From assembly GCA_963706875.1 (NCBI GenBank), contig CAVPNW010000022.1, forward strand, positions 1 through 64,000: 64,000 nucleotides of DNA, given 5' to 3'. Below the pieces are notes generated by a model. The model was given only the letters and a program-made list of their open reading frames with translations, made no database searches and had not been told where the DNA came from. This stretch comes from Prado023 sp963706875. GTDB lineage: Bacteria > Actinomycetota > Actinomycetes > S36-B12 > CAIYMF01. Positions 8,889-17,681 of the stretch are shown here, piece by piece (positions within the stretch are counted from its first letter, which is position 1; each line of letters starts with the position of its first letter). Both the position numbers and the translations under genes were made by a program.

Positions 8889-10565
8889 CTAGCCATGCTC
8901 AAGGCCGGCCGCGGCCGCGATGTCGGCCTTGAGGGCGGCGAGATCCGCGGCCGCTGCGGCCTTGGCGGCCGCGAACGCCTCGGGCAGGGGGAGGTCCGCG
9001 GCCACCGGGATGACCACCTCCAGGTAGCACTTGATCTTCGGCTCGGTGCCGCTCGGCCGGACGATCACCCGGCCGTGGTCGGCCAGGGTGAACCGCAGGC
9101 CGTCGGTGGGGGGCAGCCCGCCCTCGCCGCGCTCCAGGTCGTCGACCCGCTCGACCGCCCGCCCGCCGAGGGACGTCGGCGGGGACTGCCGCAGCCGGCC
9201 CATGGCCGCGCCGATCAGCGAGAGGTCGGTGACGCGCGCCGAGAGCTGGTCGGTGGCGTGCAGGCCGTACCGGGCGGCCGCCGCCTCCAGCAGGTCCTCG
9301 AGGGTCTCGCCGCGGGCCTTGGCCTGGGCCGCCAGCTCGGCGATCATCAACGCCGCCGAGACGCCGTCCTTGTCGCGTACGGCCACCGGGTCGACGCAGT
9401 AGCCGAGCGCCTCCTCGTACCCGAAGGACAGCCCGTCGACGCGGCCGATCCACTTGAAGCCGGTGAGCGTCTCCAGGTGCTCGAGCCCCTCGGCGCGGCA
9501 GATCGCGCCAAGCATCGACGACGACACGATCGAGTTGGCGTAGATGCCGCGCTCGCCGCGGGCGATCAGGTGCAGTCCGAGCAGCACGCCCACCTCGTCG
9601 CCGCGCAGCATCCGCCACTGGCCGTCGCGCATCGGCGCGGCCACGGCGCACCGGTCGGCGTCGGGGTCGTTGGCGATAACGAGGTCGACGCCCGCCTCGC
9701 GGGCGGTGGCCAGCGCCAGGTCGATGGCCCCCGGCTCCTCGGGGTTGGGGAAGGCGACGGTCGGGAACGCCGGATCGGGCTCGAACTGCGCGCCGACCAG
9801 CACGGGCGGCGCGAAGCCGGCGCGGGTGAACGCGTCGACGACGACCTGCCCGCCGACGCCGTGCATGGCGGTGTACGCGACCGCGAGGTCGCGCGGCGCC
9901 TCGGCGCGCACCAGGGACGCGGCCCGGTCGAGGTAGGCGTCGAGGACCGAGTCGTCCAGCGTCTCCCACTCCCCGCCGAGGGGGATGGCCGAGACCGGGC
10001 CGACGGCGTCGATGCACGCGGAGATCTCGGTGTCGGCGGGCGGAACGATCTGCGAGCCGTCGCCGAGGTAGACCTTGTAGCCGTTGTCCTGCGGCGGGTT
10101 GTGGCTCGCGGTCACCATCACGCCGGCCGCGCAGCCGAGGTGGCGGATGGCGTACGCGAGGACGGGCGTCGGCAGCGGCTTGGGGAGCACCATCGCGCCC
10201 AGCCCGGCGCCGCGCATCACCGCGGCGGTGTCGCGGGCGAAGACATCGGAGTTGCGCCGGGCGTCGTAGCCGATGACGACCGCGCCGCCGCCCCGCTCGG
10301 ACAGGTACGCGGCCAGCCCCGCGGCGGCTGACATGACGACCGAGCGGTTCATCCGGTTGGGGCCTGCGCCGAGGGCGCCGCGCAGCCCGGCGGTGCCGAA
10401 CTCCAGCCGCCCGGCGAAGCGGTCCGCGAGGTCCTCAACCGCGGCCTCGACGCCGGCGTCGCAGGCGTCGAGCAGGGCGCGCAGCTCCTCGCGGGTCTCC
10501 GGATCGGGGTCGTCGGCCAGCCAGGCCTCCGCCGCGGCGCGCACGTCGATCGCCTCGGCGCTCAC
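8889..10565 (-). CDS. phosphomannomutase/phosphoglucomutase family enzyme (PmmB/phosphopentomutase-like)
   Basis: A 558-residue alpha-D-phosphohexomutase. The phosphoserine loop is TASHNPPQDNGYKVY (near residue 151), the metal loop NDPDADRCAVA, the sugar-binding loop GYEEALGYCVD, and the phosphate-binding loop RPSGTEPKIKCYLEV. The N-terminal FGTAGLRGALGAGPNRMN is typical of the long PgcA/PmmB branch that interconverts hexose or pentose 1- and 5/6-phosphates. Start GTG 10565 overlaps the stop of the phosphorylase gene, so pentose 1-phosphate released by that enzyme is a plausible substrate (phosphopentomutase activity is inferred from context). I recall the same pair in M. tuberculosis as Rv3307-Rv3308. 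Confidence 0.88.
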   Translation of the reverse strand: MSAEAIDVRAAAEAWLADDPDPETREELRALLDACDAGVEAAVEDLADRFAGRLEFGTAGLRGALGAGPNRMNRSVVMSAAAGLAAYLSERGGGAVVIGYDARRNSDVFARDTAAVMRGAGLGAMVLPKPLPTPVLAYAIRHLGCAAGVMVTASHNPPQDNGYKVYLGDGSQIVPPADTEISACIDAVGPVSAIPLGGEWETLDDSVLDAYLDRAASLVRAEAPRDLAVAYTAMHGVGGQVVVDAFTRAGFAPPVLVGAQFEPDPAFPTVAFPNPEEPGAIDLALATAREAGVDLVIANDPDADRCAVAAPMRDGQWRMLRGDEVGVLLGLHLIARGERGIYANSIVSSSMLGAICRAEGLEHLETLTGFKWIGRVDGLSFGYEEALGYCVDPVAVRDKDGVSAALMIAELAAQAKARGETLEDLLEAAAARYGLHATDQLSARVTDLSLIGAAMGRLRQSPPTSLGGRAVERVDDLERGEGGLPPTDGLRFTLADHGRVIVRPSGTEPKIKCYLEVVIPVAADLPLPEAFAAAKAAAAADLAALKADIAAAAGLEHG

Positions 10566-11368
10566 AGCCGGGTCACCACCTGGGCGAGCAGCCGGCCCAT
10601 GCGCTCGGCGGCGGCCTGCCCGGCCGCGAGGACCTCGGCGTGGTTGAGCGGCTCGCCCGTCATCCCGGCCGCGGCGTTGGTGACGAGCGACAGGCCGAGC
10701 ACCTCGACGCCGAGCTCGCGGGCGGCGATGGCCTCGACCGTGGTGGACATGCCCACCAGGGTGCCGCCCATCCGGCCGACCATCGCGACCTCGGCGGGCG
10801 TCTCGTACTGCGGCCCGCGGAACTGCACGTAGACCCCCTCGGCGAGGTCCGGCTCGACCTCGCGGCACAGCGCCCGCAGCCGCTTGGAGTAGAGGTCGGT
10901 GAGGTCGATGAAGGTGGCCCCGCGCAGCGGGGTCATGCCGGTCAGGTTGATGTGGTCGCTGATGAGCACCGGGGTGCCGGGGCTCCACGCCGGGTCGAGG
11001 CCGCCGCAGCCGTTGGTCAGCACGACGACCCGGCAGCCGGCCGCGGCCGCGGTGCGCACCCCGTGCACCACCGGCTCGACCCCGAGCCCCTCGTACAGGT
11101 GGTTGCGGCCGAGGAAGACCAGCAGCCGGTGGTCGCCGGCGCGGACGCTGCGCAGCTTGCCCGAATGCCCTTGGACGGCCGGCGGCGGGAAGCCCGGCAG
11201 GTCGGTGAGGGCCACCTCGGCCACGGTCTCGCCGAGCAGCTCGGCGGCCGGCACCCACCCGGAGCCCATCACCAGCGCCACGTCGTGGCGCTCGACTCCG
11301 GTCGCTGCGGCCAGGGCCGCGGCGGCGTCGCGCGCGGCTGCCTGCGGGTCTGCGTAGAGGTCGGTCAC
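10562..11368 (-). CDS. punA: purine nucleoside phosphorylase
   Basis: Phosphorolysis of purine nucleosides to free base and (deoxy)ribose 1-phosphate. The 268-residue length and motifs fit the trimeric PNP class: VMGSGW at the phosphate site, QGHSGKL, LTNGCGGLDP, GVYVQFRGPQYETPAE, and MVGRMGGTLVGMSTTVEAI. The GTG start at 11368 is followed by a typical N-terminus. It overlaps the mutase gene by GTGA, indicating coupled translation. Only 27 bases separate it from the gamma-glutamylcyclotransferase-like gene upstream. Confidence 0.93.
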   Translation of the reverse strand: MTDLYADPQAAARDAAAALAAATGVERHDVALVMGSGWVPAAELLGETVAEVALTDLPGFPPPAVQGHSGKLRSVRAGDHRLLVFLGRNHLYEGLGVEPVVHGVRTAAAAGCRVVVLTNGCGGLDPAWSPGTPVLISDHINLTGMTPLRGATFIDLTDLYSKRLRALCREVEPDLAEGVYVQFRGPQYETPAEVAMVGRMGGTLVGMSTTVEAIAARELGVEVLGLSLVTNAAAGMTGEPLNHAEVLAAGQAAAERMGRLLAQVVTRL

Positions 11369-11395
11369 GCCCCCGACGCTATCGCCGGGAGGCGC

Positions 11396-11848
11396 TCACG
11401 GACCCACGGATCGGCAAGGCCGGGACCGGAGGTCGGCGACGTAGTCGGCGGGGGCGCCGGCGACCTCCGCGGCGTCGGCCACGATGCCGAGGTAGCGCGC
11501 GGACGGCAGCCCGCCCTCGTACGCGTCGAGGACGTACACCCAGGCCAGCGGCGAGCCCTCCATGGTCTGCACGCGGACCCGCAGCTTGCGGTAGAGCCCG
11601 AGGTCGGCGCCCTCCCACGAGTCCAGGGCGGCCTCGTCCTGGGGGGTGAGGTCGTACAGCATCACGAAGACCTGGTCCGACGGGGACTCGGCCAAGGTGG
11701 CGATCGAGCCCTCCCACCCGAGGTCCTCGCCGCCGAAGCCGAGCCGCCAGCCGACCAGCCAGCCGCTGCCCGCGGGCGGTGAGTGCGGGGCCCGGTCGGC
11801 CATCTGGCTCGGGTCCAGGTTGCTGCCGTACGCGGCATAGAGGGCCAT
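11396..11848 (-). CDS. gamma-glutamylcyclotransferase-like protein
   Basis: 150 residues starting MALYAAYGSNLDP, the YGSN substrate-binding signature of the GGCT/AIG2-like fold, followed by GWRLGF, VFVMLYDLTPQDEAALDSWEG with the acidic residue expected at the active site, and LAWVYVLD. Members act on gamma-glutamyl amines or peptides, or as unspecified cyclotransferases. The specific substrate cannot be read from sequence. It is divergent from the LpdA gene with 39 bases between the starts, so the two may share a promoter region. Confidence 0.82.
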   Translation of the reverse strand: MALYAAYGSNLDPSQMADRAPHSPPAGSGWLVGWRLGFGGEDLGWEGSIATLAESPSDQVFVMLYDLTPQDEAALDSWEGADLGLYRKLRVRVQTMEGSPLAWVYVLDAYEGGLPSARYLGIVADAAEVAGAPADYVADLRSRPCRSVGP

Positions 11849-11887
11849 GGCGCAGCAGCGTAGGCGCCGGTGCGCCATGATGCGGCC

Positions 11888-13291
11888 GTGACGCGCATCG
11901 GGATCATCGGAGGCGGGCCGGGCGGCTACGAGGCGGCGCTGGTCGCCGCCCAGCTCGGCGGCGAGGTCGTGCTCGTCGACCGCGACGGCATCGGGGGGTC
12001 GTGCGTCCTCACCGACTGCGTGCCGTCCAAGACGCTCATCGCCACGGCGGACGTCGTCACCGCCACGGCGGAGTCCGGCGAGCTCGGCGTGGTCCTCGGC
12101 GAGCGCGGCGCCCGGGCGTCGGCCCAGGCCGTGCACGCCGACCTCGCCGCGGTCAACGCCCGGGTCAAGGCGCTGGCCGCGGCGCAGTCCGCCGACATCG
12201 CGGCCCGCCTGGAGCGCGAGGGCGTCCGGGTCGTGGCGGGCGTGGGCCGGCTCGAGCCGGGCGACCGGATCGTCGCCGAGCGCGCCGACGGCGGTCGCGA
12301 GGAGATCGCCTGCGATGTCGCGCTGGTCTCGACCGGGGCCCGGCCGCGGGTGCTCGCCGATGCCGAGCCGGACGGCGAGCGGATCGTCACCTGGGAGCAG
12401 GTGTACGACCTCGACGAGGTGCCCGAGCGGCTGATCGTCGTCGGGTCGGGCGTGACGGGGGCGGAGTTCGCCTCCGCCTTCCAGTCGCTGGGCTCCCGGG
12501 TCGTCCTGGTGTCGTCGCGCGAGCACGTCCTGCCCGGCGAGGACCCGGACGCGGCCGAGGTGCTGGAGGGGGTCTTCCGGCGCCGCGGCATGGAGGTGCT
12601 GGCCCGCGCGCGGGCGACGGCGGCCCGCCGCGAGGGCGACGGGGTCGTGGTCGAGCTGGCCGACGGCCGGCGGGTCGAGGGCAGCCACTGCCTGATGGCC
12701 GTCGGCTCGATCCCCAACACCACCGGCATCGGCCTTGAGGAGTGCGGCGTCGGGGTCGACGCCGGCGGGTTCATCTCGGTCGACCGGGTGTCGCGCACGT
12801 CGGCGCGCGGGGTCTACGCCGCGGGCGACTGCACAGGGACGTTCATGCTCGCCTCGGTCGCGGCGATGCAGGGGCGGATCGCCATGTGGCACGCGCTGGG
12901 CGACACCGTGCGCCCGCTCGACGTGCGCACCGTCTCGTCCAACGTCTTCACCGATCCGGAGATCGCCACGGTCGGGGTCACCCAGCGCGATGTCGACGAG
13001 GGCCGCAGCACGGCCCGTGTGCTCAAGCTGCCGCTCGCCACCAACGCGCGCGCGAAGATGCAGGGCATCTCCGACGGCTTCGTGAAGCTCTTCTGCCGGC
13101 CGTCGACCGGGATCGTCGTGGGCGGCGTCGTGGTCGCGCCGCGGGCGAGCGAGCTGATCTACCCGGTGGCGCTGGCCGTGGAGCACACGCTGACGGTCGA
13201 CGACCTGGCCGGGGCCTTCACGGTCTACCCGTCGCTCACCGGCTCGATCGCCGAGGCCGCCCGGCAGCTGCACACCGTCTTCGAGGGGTAG
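11888..13291 (+). CDS. lpdA: LpdA-type flavoprotein, NAD(P)H:quinone reductase family
   Basis: A flavoprotein disulfide reductase-fold protein of 467 residues: FAD-binding GGGPGGYEAAL at the start, NAD(P)-binding VVGSGVTGAEFASAF, second FAD motif GVYAAGDCTG, and a dimerisation domain. The closest remembered relatives are M. tuberculosis Rv3303c and Streptomyces homologues, which reduce quinones and lack the usual catalytic pair. Here the active-site segment is GGSCVLTDCVPSK, with both cysteines (C39, C44), whereas the relatives I recall have Ala at the first position. The C-terminal His-Pro-Thr of true disulfide reductases is replaced by YPSLTGS, as in the LpdA group. I prefer GTG 11888 to the in-frame ATG 11870 because homologues start VTRI. 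Confidence 0.85.
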   Translation: MTRIGIIGGGPGGYEAALVAAQLGGEVVLVDRDGIGGSCVLTDCVPSKTLIATADVVTATAESGELGVVLGERGARASAQAVHADLAAVNARVKALAAAQSADIAARLEREGVRVVAGVGRLEPGDRIVAERADGGREEIACDVALVSTGARPRVLADAEPDGERIVTWEQVYDLDEVPERLIVVGSGVTGAEFASAFQSLGSRVVLVSSREHVLPGEDPDAAEVLEGVFRRRGMEVLARARATAARREGDGVVVELADGRRVEGSHCLMAVGSIPNTTGIGLEECGVGVDAGGFISVDRVSRTSARGVYAAGDCTGTFMLASVAAMQGRIAMWHALGDTVRPLDVRTVSSNVFTDPEIATVGVTQRDVDEGRSTARVLKLPLATNARAKMQGISDGFVKLFCRPSTGIVVGGVVVAPRASELIYPVALAVEHTLTVDDLAGAFTVYPSLTGSIAEAARQLHTVFEG

Positions 13292-13305
13292 GGGCCCCGG
13301 CCCGG

Positions 13306-14233
13306 CTAGAAGCCGAAGTCGCCGCCCCCGAAGTCCCCTCCGCCGAAGTCGCCGCCCCCGAAGTCGCCGCCGCCGGCGTCGTACCCGCCCCCGTCGCCGC
13401 CGAAGTCCCCGCCGGAGTCGCCGCCGTCGGCCCCGCCGTCGCCCCCGTCGCCCCCGTCGCCGGTGTCGCCGCCGGCCTCGTCGACCGCGGGGTCGTACCC
13501 GGCCGGGACGTAGCCCACTGGCGAGCTGAGCATCATCCCGAGCATGGTGCCCATGAGCATCCCGTTGAGCAGGTACGCGCCCTGGGCGCCGTACCAGCCG
13601 CGGGCCCAGGGGCCGTACTCCGGGCCGCCCTCGTAGTACGGCCGCCGCCCGGTGGGGGTGTCGACCTGGCGGATCACGGGCTCCAGCCCGTCGGCGAGCC
13701 GCGCCGCGCAGGCCGCGCACACGGGGACGTCGCGGGTGGCGCCGCCCTCGGGCGTCCAGGCGGCGTCCTGGGCCGACAGCCCGTGCCGCTGGTCGAAGAA
13801 GCACGGCGGCCGGCGCACCGGCGGCTCGGTGCCCTCGCGGCGGGCCCGCAGGCAGGCCAGCGCGAACCGCCCGTCATCGAGCGCCCGGCTGACCCACTGC
13901 AGGTCCTCGGGGGTCTGCGCGGCCGCGAGCGCCGCCTTGGCGCTCTCGTACGCGTCCAGCGCCTTCTTCCAGTCGGCCTGCGCCTCGTCGGGCAGGCCCG
14001 GCCTCGACCGGCTCGGCCTGCAGCTGCTCGCCGAGCTGGGTGACGTCCTCTTCGGCGACCCGCCGGACGGCCGCCATCCGCTGCTGGCTGGCCGCGTCGA
14101 GGGCCTGGCGTCGCGGCGAGCCGCCGGCCGCCCGCTGGCCGTAGTTGGCCGGGTTGTTGGGGTTGGCCGAGCGCACCAGGCGCCAGAGCAGCCAGGCGCC
14201 ACCGGCGATCAGGGCGATGGTGAACAGATCCAT
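13306..14233 (-). CDS. hypothetical membrane-anchored protein with Gly/Asp-rich tail, one frameshift
   Basis: N-terminal MDLFTIALIAGGAWLLWRLV is one membrane segment, followed by a charged helical region (QALDAASQQRMAAVRRVAEED...). A frame change near 13998 links it to LPDEAQADWKKALDAYESAK and DDGRFALACLRARREG. Then come a cysteine pattern (PPCFFDQRHG and VPVCAACAARL, metal-binding in appearance), a Gly/Met-rich segment (GMLMGTMLGMMLSS) and an extreme low-complexity tail of GGGDFGG repeats. I recall similar proteins in actinobacteria without assigned function. It stands alone, convergent with lpdA (15 bases) and 74 bases from the accA3 stop. Confidence 0.65.
13315..13440 (-). repeat. short tandem repeats encoding a Gly-Asp-Phe tail
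   Basis: Near-identical 15-base units built around CCGAAGTCGCCGCCC encode GGGDF repeats, followed by a run of GGD/GDGG codons to about 13440. Such repeats expand and contract by slippage and also provoke assembly error. Confidence 0.6.
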
Positions 14234-14307
14234 ACGTCCTGTCTACCTTGTCCGCGGCCCGGAGGCCACGCGGACGGACAGGCGCGGAGCGTCCGCGCGG
14301 GCGCCGG

Positions 14308-16071
14308 TCAGGCGTCCTTGATCTCGCAGAGCACCGAGCCGCTCGCCACCGTGGCGCCGACCTCGCCGGTCAGCCCGGTGATCACGCCGGCCTTGTGCGC
14401 GGTGAGCGGCTGCTCCATCTTCATCGCCTCGAGCACGACCACCAGGTCGCCGACCGCGACCGTCTGGCCCTCCTCGACGGCGATCTTGACGAGCGTGCCC
14501 TGCATCGGGCTGGTCAGCGAGTCGCCGCTCGCCGCGGCGCCGGACTTGGCCTTGCGGCCCGCGCGGGGCTTGGCCTTGGCGGCGGCGGGCGCGCCGGATC
14601 CGACGCCCAGCCCGGCCGGGAGCACGACCTCGAGCCGCTTGCCGCCGACCTCGACGACCACGCGCTCGCGCTCGGCGGGGTCGTCGTCGGCGCCGGCGGC
14701 CGCCCCGGCGAACGGCGGGATCTGGTTGTCGAACTCGGTCTCGATCCAGCGGGTGTGGACGGTGAAGGGCGTGTCGTCGTCGGTGTCGAAGGCCGGGTCG
14801 GCGACCACCGCCCGGTGGAACGGGATCGCCGTGGCCATGCCGTCGACCTCGAACTCGGCCAGCGCGCGCCGGGAGCGCTCCAGCGCCTCCTGCCGGGTCG
14901 CGCCGGTGACGATGAGCTTGGCGAGCAGCGAGTCGAAGGCCTGGCCGATGACGGTGCCCTCGACCACGCCGGAGTCGAGGCGCACCCCCGGACCGGACGG
15001 CGGCCGCCACACGGTGACCGTGCCGGGCGCCGGCAGGAAGCCGCGGCCCGGGTCCTCGCCGTTGATCCGGAACTCGAACGAGTGCCCGCGCAGGACCGGG
15101 TCGTCGAAGCCGAGCGCCTCGCCGTTGGCGATGCGGAACTGCTCGCGGACGAGGTCGACGCCGGCGACCTCCTCGGTGACCGGGTGCTCGACCTGCAGGC
15201 GGGTGTTGACCTCGAGGAAGGAGATGGTGCCGTCCTGGCCGACCAGGAACTCGCAGGTGCCCGCGCCGACGTAGCCGGCCTCGCGCATGATCGCCTTGCT
15301 GGAGGCGTAGATCCGCTTCACCTGGTCGTCGGTGAGGTACGGCGCGGGGGCCTCCTCGACGAGCTTCTGGTTGCGGCGCTGCAGCGAGCAGTCGCGGGTC
15401 GAGACGACGACGACGTTGCCGTGGGAGTCGGCCAGGCACTGGGTCTCGACGTGGCGGGGCTTGTCCAGGAACCGCTCGACGAAGCACTCGCCGCGGCCGA
15501 AGGCCGTGACGGCCTCGCGGACCGCGGAGTCGTACAGCTCGGGGATCTCCTCGATCGTGCGGGCGACCTTCATGCCGCGGCCGCCGCCGCCGAAGGCGGC
15601 CTTGATCGCGACCGGCAGGCCGTGCTCCTCGGCGAAGGCGACCACCTCGTCGGCGGACTCGACCGGGTCGGCGGTGCCGGGCACCTGCGGGGCGCCGACG
15701 CGCTGGGCGATGTGCCGGGCCTGGACCTTGTCGCCGAGGGCGTCGATGGCCGCGGGCGGCGGCCCGATCCAGATCAGGCCGGCGTCGAGGACCGCCTGGG
15801 CGAAGATCGCGTTCTCGCTGAGGAACCCGTAGCCGGGGTGGATGGCGTCGGCGCCGGACTGGCGGGCGGCGTCGAGGACCTTGGCCATGTCCAGGTAGCT
15901 CGTGCCGGGGGTGTCGCCGCCCAGGGCGTACGCCTCGTCGGCCTCGCGCACGTGCAAGGCGTCGCGGTCCGGGTCGGCGTAGACGGCCACGCTCGCCAGG
16001 CCGGCGTCCCGGCAGGCGCGGGCGACGCGGACGGCGATCTCGCCTCGGTTGGCGATGAGGACCTTGCGCAC
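14308..16071 (-). CDS. accA3: acyl-CoA carboxylase alpha subunit (biotin carboxylase plus biotin carrier)
   Basis: Carboxylates biotin with ATP and bicarbonate for acetyl-/propionyl-/long-chain acyl-CoA carboxylases. The 587-residue protein begins MRKVLIANRGEIAVRVARAC, then the ATP-grasp domain (AAFGGGGRGMKV loop, RDCSLQRRNQKLVEEAP, CEFLVGQDG...FLEVNTRLQVEHPVTE), the biotin carboxylase C-domain, a variable Ala/Lys-rich linker, and a C-terminal biotinyl domain with the attachment lysine in EAMKMEQ (K551). This two-domain layout is the actinobacterial AccA type. It can serve the carboxyltransferases at 20042 and 25880, and BirA at 21714 would biotinylate it. Confidence 0.95.
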   Translation of the reverse strand: MRKVLIANRGEIAVRVARACRDAGLASVAVYADPDRDALHVREADEAYALGGDTPGTSYLDMAKVLDAARQSGADAIHPGYGFLSENAIFAQAVLDAGLIWIGPPPAAIDALGDKVQARHIAQRVGAPQVPGTADPVESADEVVAFAEEHGLPVAIKAAFGGGGRGMKVARTIEEIPELYDSAVREAVTAFGRGECFVERFLDKPRHVETQCLADSHGNVVVVSTRDCSLQRRNQKLVEEAPAPYLTDDQVKRIYASSKAIMREAGYVGAGTCEFLVGQDGTISFLEVNTRLQVEHPVTEEVAGVDLVREQFRIANGEALGFDDPVLRGHSFEFRINGEDPGRGFLPAPGTVTVWRPPSGPGVRLDSGVVEGTVIGQAFDSLLAKLIVTGATRQEALERSRRALAEFEVDGMATAIPFHRAVVADPAFDTDDDTPFTVHTRWIETEFDNQIPPFAGAAAGADDDPAERERVVVEVGGKRLEVVLPAGLGVGSGAPAAAKAKPRAGRKAKSGAAASGDSLTSPMQGTLVKIAVEEGQTVAVGDLVVVLEAMKMEQPLTAHKAGVITGLTGEVGATVASGSVLCEIKDA

Positions 16072-16123
16072 GGCGTTTCTCCCTCGAAAGCGGCTGCGCT
16101 GCGAGTCTATGGGGGCGCCTCCG

Positions 16124-17680
16124 TCAGCGGTTGAGCCGGTGGTAGGTGCCCTTCAAGCGGCTGTAGAGCGTCCTGAACTCCTTGGCCATCGGGTCGTACG
16201 TCGCGCGGGTCGCCGGGTCGGGCTCGAACCGGTGGGCAATCGGAACGAGCGCGCCTGCCTCGTGCGGCGACAGCTCGCCGAGCACGACCCGGGCGAACAG
16301 CGCGATTCCGCGCAGCTGGGCGTGCATGGGGTCGCCGACCTGCTCGATGGGCCGGCCCAGCACATCGGCGAAGACCTGGCACCACAGGTCGGACTGGGCT
16401 CCGCCGCCCAGGATCCGCAGCGATCCGAACGGACGCTTGGTGAAGTGCTCGACGGCGTCCAGCAACCACCGGCTGTTGAAGGCCACACCCTCGAGGACCG
16501 CCCGGGTGAGGGTGGCGCGGTCGGCGTGGATCGACACGTTGACGAAGCCGCCGCGCGCCAAGCGGTCGTCGATCGGCGAGTGCTCGCCGTTGATCCACGG
16601 CAGGAAGAAGACGCCACCCGCTCCGGGGGCGACCGCGGCCGCCTCGGCGAGCAGCTCCTCGTACGAGGGCAGCGCGCCGTCCGGGCCGGCGCCGAGGCCG
16701 CGCTCGCGCCACCACTGCAGGCACGCGCCGCCCGAGGCCTGGTCGTTGAGCACCTGGTAGGAGGTCGCGTCGATCCCGGGGACGGAGGCGACGTACCGGA
16801 ACACGTCGAGCTTCTTGAACGGGACCTGGCAGGAGATCCAGGACGTCGTGCTCACGGCCAGGTGTCCGGCGAAGTCGTCGACGCACCCCGACCCGAGGTG
16901 GGCCGCGTGCGGGTCGGGCAGGCCGGCGATGACCGGTGCGCCGGCGACCACTCCCAGATCTCGCGCGGCCTCGTCGGTGAGGGGGCCGAGCACCGAGCCG
17001 GTCGGGAGCAGGGGTGGGAGCCTGGCCGGGTCACGTCGGTAGCGGCGGACGAGCCGCTGATCGTAGGTGCGCGTCCGCCCCGCCCTGGTGTCGACGAGTC
17101 CCGAGAGCAACGAGGCGGCCGGGCTGGTGGCCGCCCTGCCGGTGAGCCGCAGGCCGAGGTAGTCGACGGGCTCGAGCAGCGTCCGGGTGCGGGCGTAGTC
17201 CTCGGGACGCCGGTGCCGCAGGAACATCTCATGGCCGAGGGCGCCCTCGCCGGTTGGCAGGGGCGCGATTCCCGCGACCCGCAGCCCGTTGGCGAGCGCG
17301 TCGGGGGCGAAGCCGGCGATCGGTCCGCCGACGATCTTCTTGGCCCACGGTGCGCCTCGCAGGTCACTCCACATGTAGCAGACCCCGCCCACCGCGTGCC
17401 CGTCGGCGTCGACGGGCACCGTCGAGCCCCACTGGCCGGTGACGACCACCGCGTGCAGCGAGTCCGCGGCTGCGACCCCGTCGGCGACGAAGCCCCGCGC
17501 GGCCGCCGCGATGCCCGCCCACCACTGGTCCACGTGCTGCAGGACCCCGCCGTCCGCGGTGTGCTCGGTCGGCGTCGCCGTGAACGAGGTGGCGAGGATC
17601 TCCCCGGACAGCGCGACGGCGGCAACCTTGGGCCCCGAGGTGCCGAGGTCGACGGCCAGGATCCACGGCGTGCCCGTCAC
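16124..17680 (-). CDS. FGGY-family carbohydrate kinase (xylulokinase-like)
   Basis: ATP-dependent phosphorylation of a sugar or polyol. 518 residues with the N-terminal phosphate-1 motif ILAVDLGTSGPKVAAV, then VVVTGQWGSTVPVD, a substrate-cleft region, VSTTSWISCQV, and the C-terminal adenosine motif RILGGGAQSDLWCQVFADVLGRPI. It resembles xylulokinases but the exact sugar is not determined. GTG 17680 lies one base after the stop of the PLP-enzyme gene, so the two are almost certainly co-transcribed and may act in one pathway: a kinase followed by a phosphate-ester lyase. It ends 52 bases before accA3. Confidence 0.82.
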   Translation of the reverse strand: MTGTPWILAVDLGTSGPKVAAVALSGEILATSFTATPTEHTADGGVLQHVDQWWAGIAAAARGFVADGVAAADSLHAVVVTGQWGSTVPVDADGHAVGGVCYMWSDLRGAPWAKKIVGGPIAGFAPDALANGLRVAGIAPLPTGEGALGHEMFLRHRRPEDYARTRTLLEPVDYLGLRLTGRAATSPAASLLSGLVDTRAGRTRTYDQRLVRRYRRDPARLPPLLPTGSVLGPLTDEAARDLGVVAGAPVIAGLPDPHAAHLGSGCVDDFAGHLAVSTTSWISCQVPFKKLDVFRYVASVPGIDATSYQVLNDQASGGACLQWWRERGLGAGPDGALPSYEELLAEAAAVAPGAGGVFFLPWINGEHSPIDDRLARGGFVNVSIHADRATLTRAVLEGVAFNSRWLLDAVEHFTKRPFGSLRILGGGAQSDLWCQVFADVLGRPIEQVGDPMHAQLRGIALFARVVLGELSPHEAGALVPIAHRFEPDPATRATYDPMAKEFRTLYSRLKGTYHRLNR

Positions 17681-17681
17681 G

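Noticed and set aside
8310..10331. 673-codon plus-strand frame
   Set aside because: Antisense of deoC and the mutase gene; Gly/Arg/Asp/His-rich pseudo-protein typical of GC-rich shadow frames.
13315..13440. Tandem repeats as a CRISPR-like array
   Set aside because: Units are contiguous 15-mers without spacers and lie in frame within a coding region.
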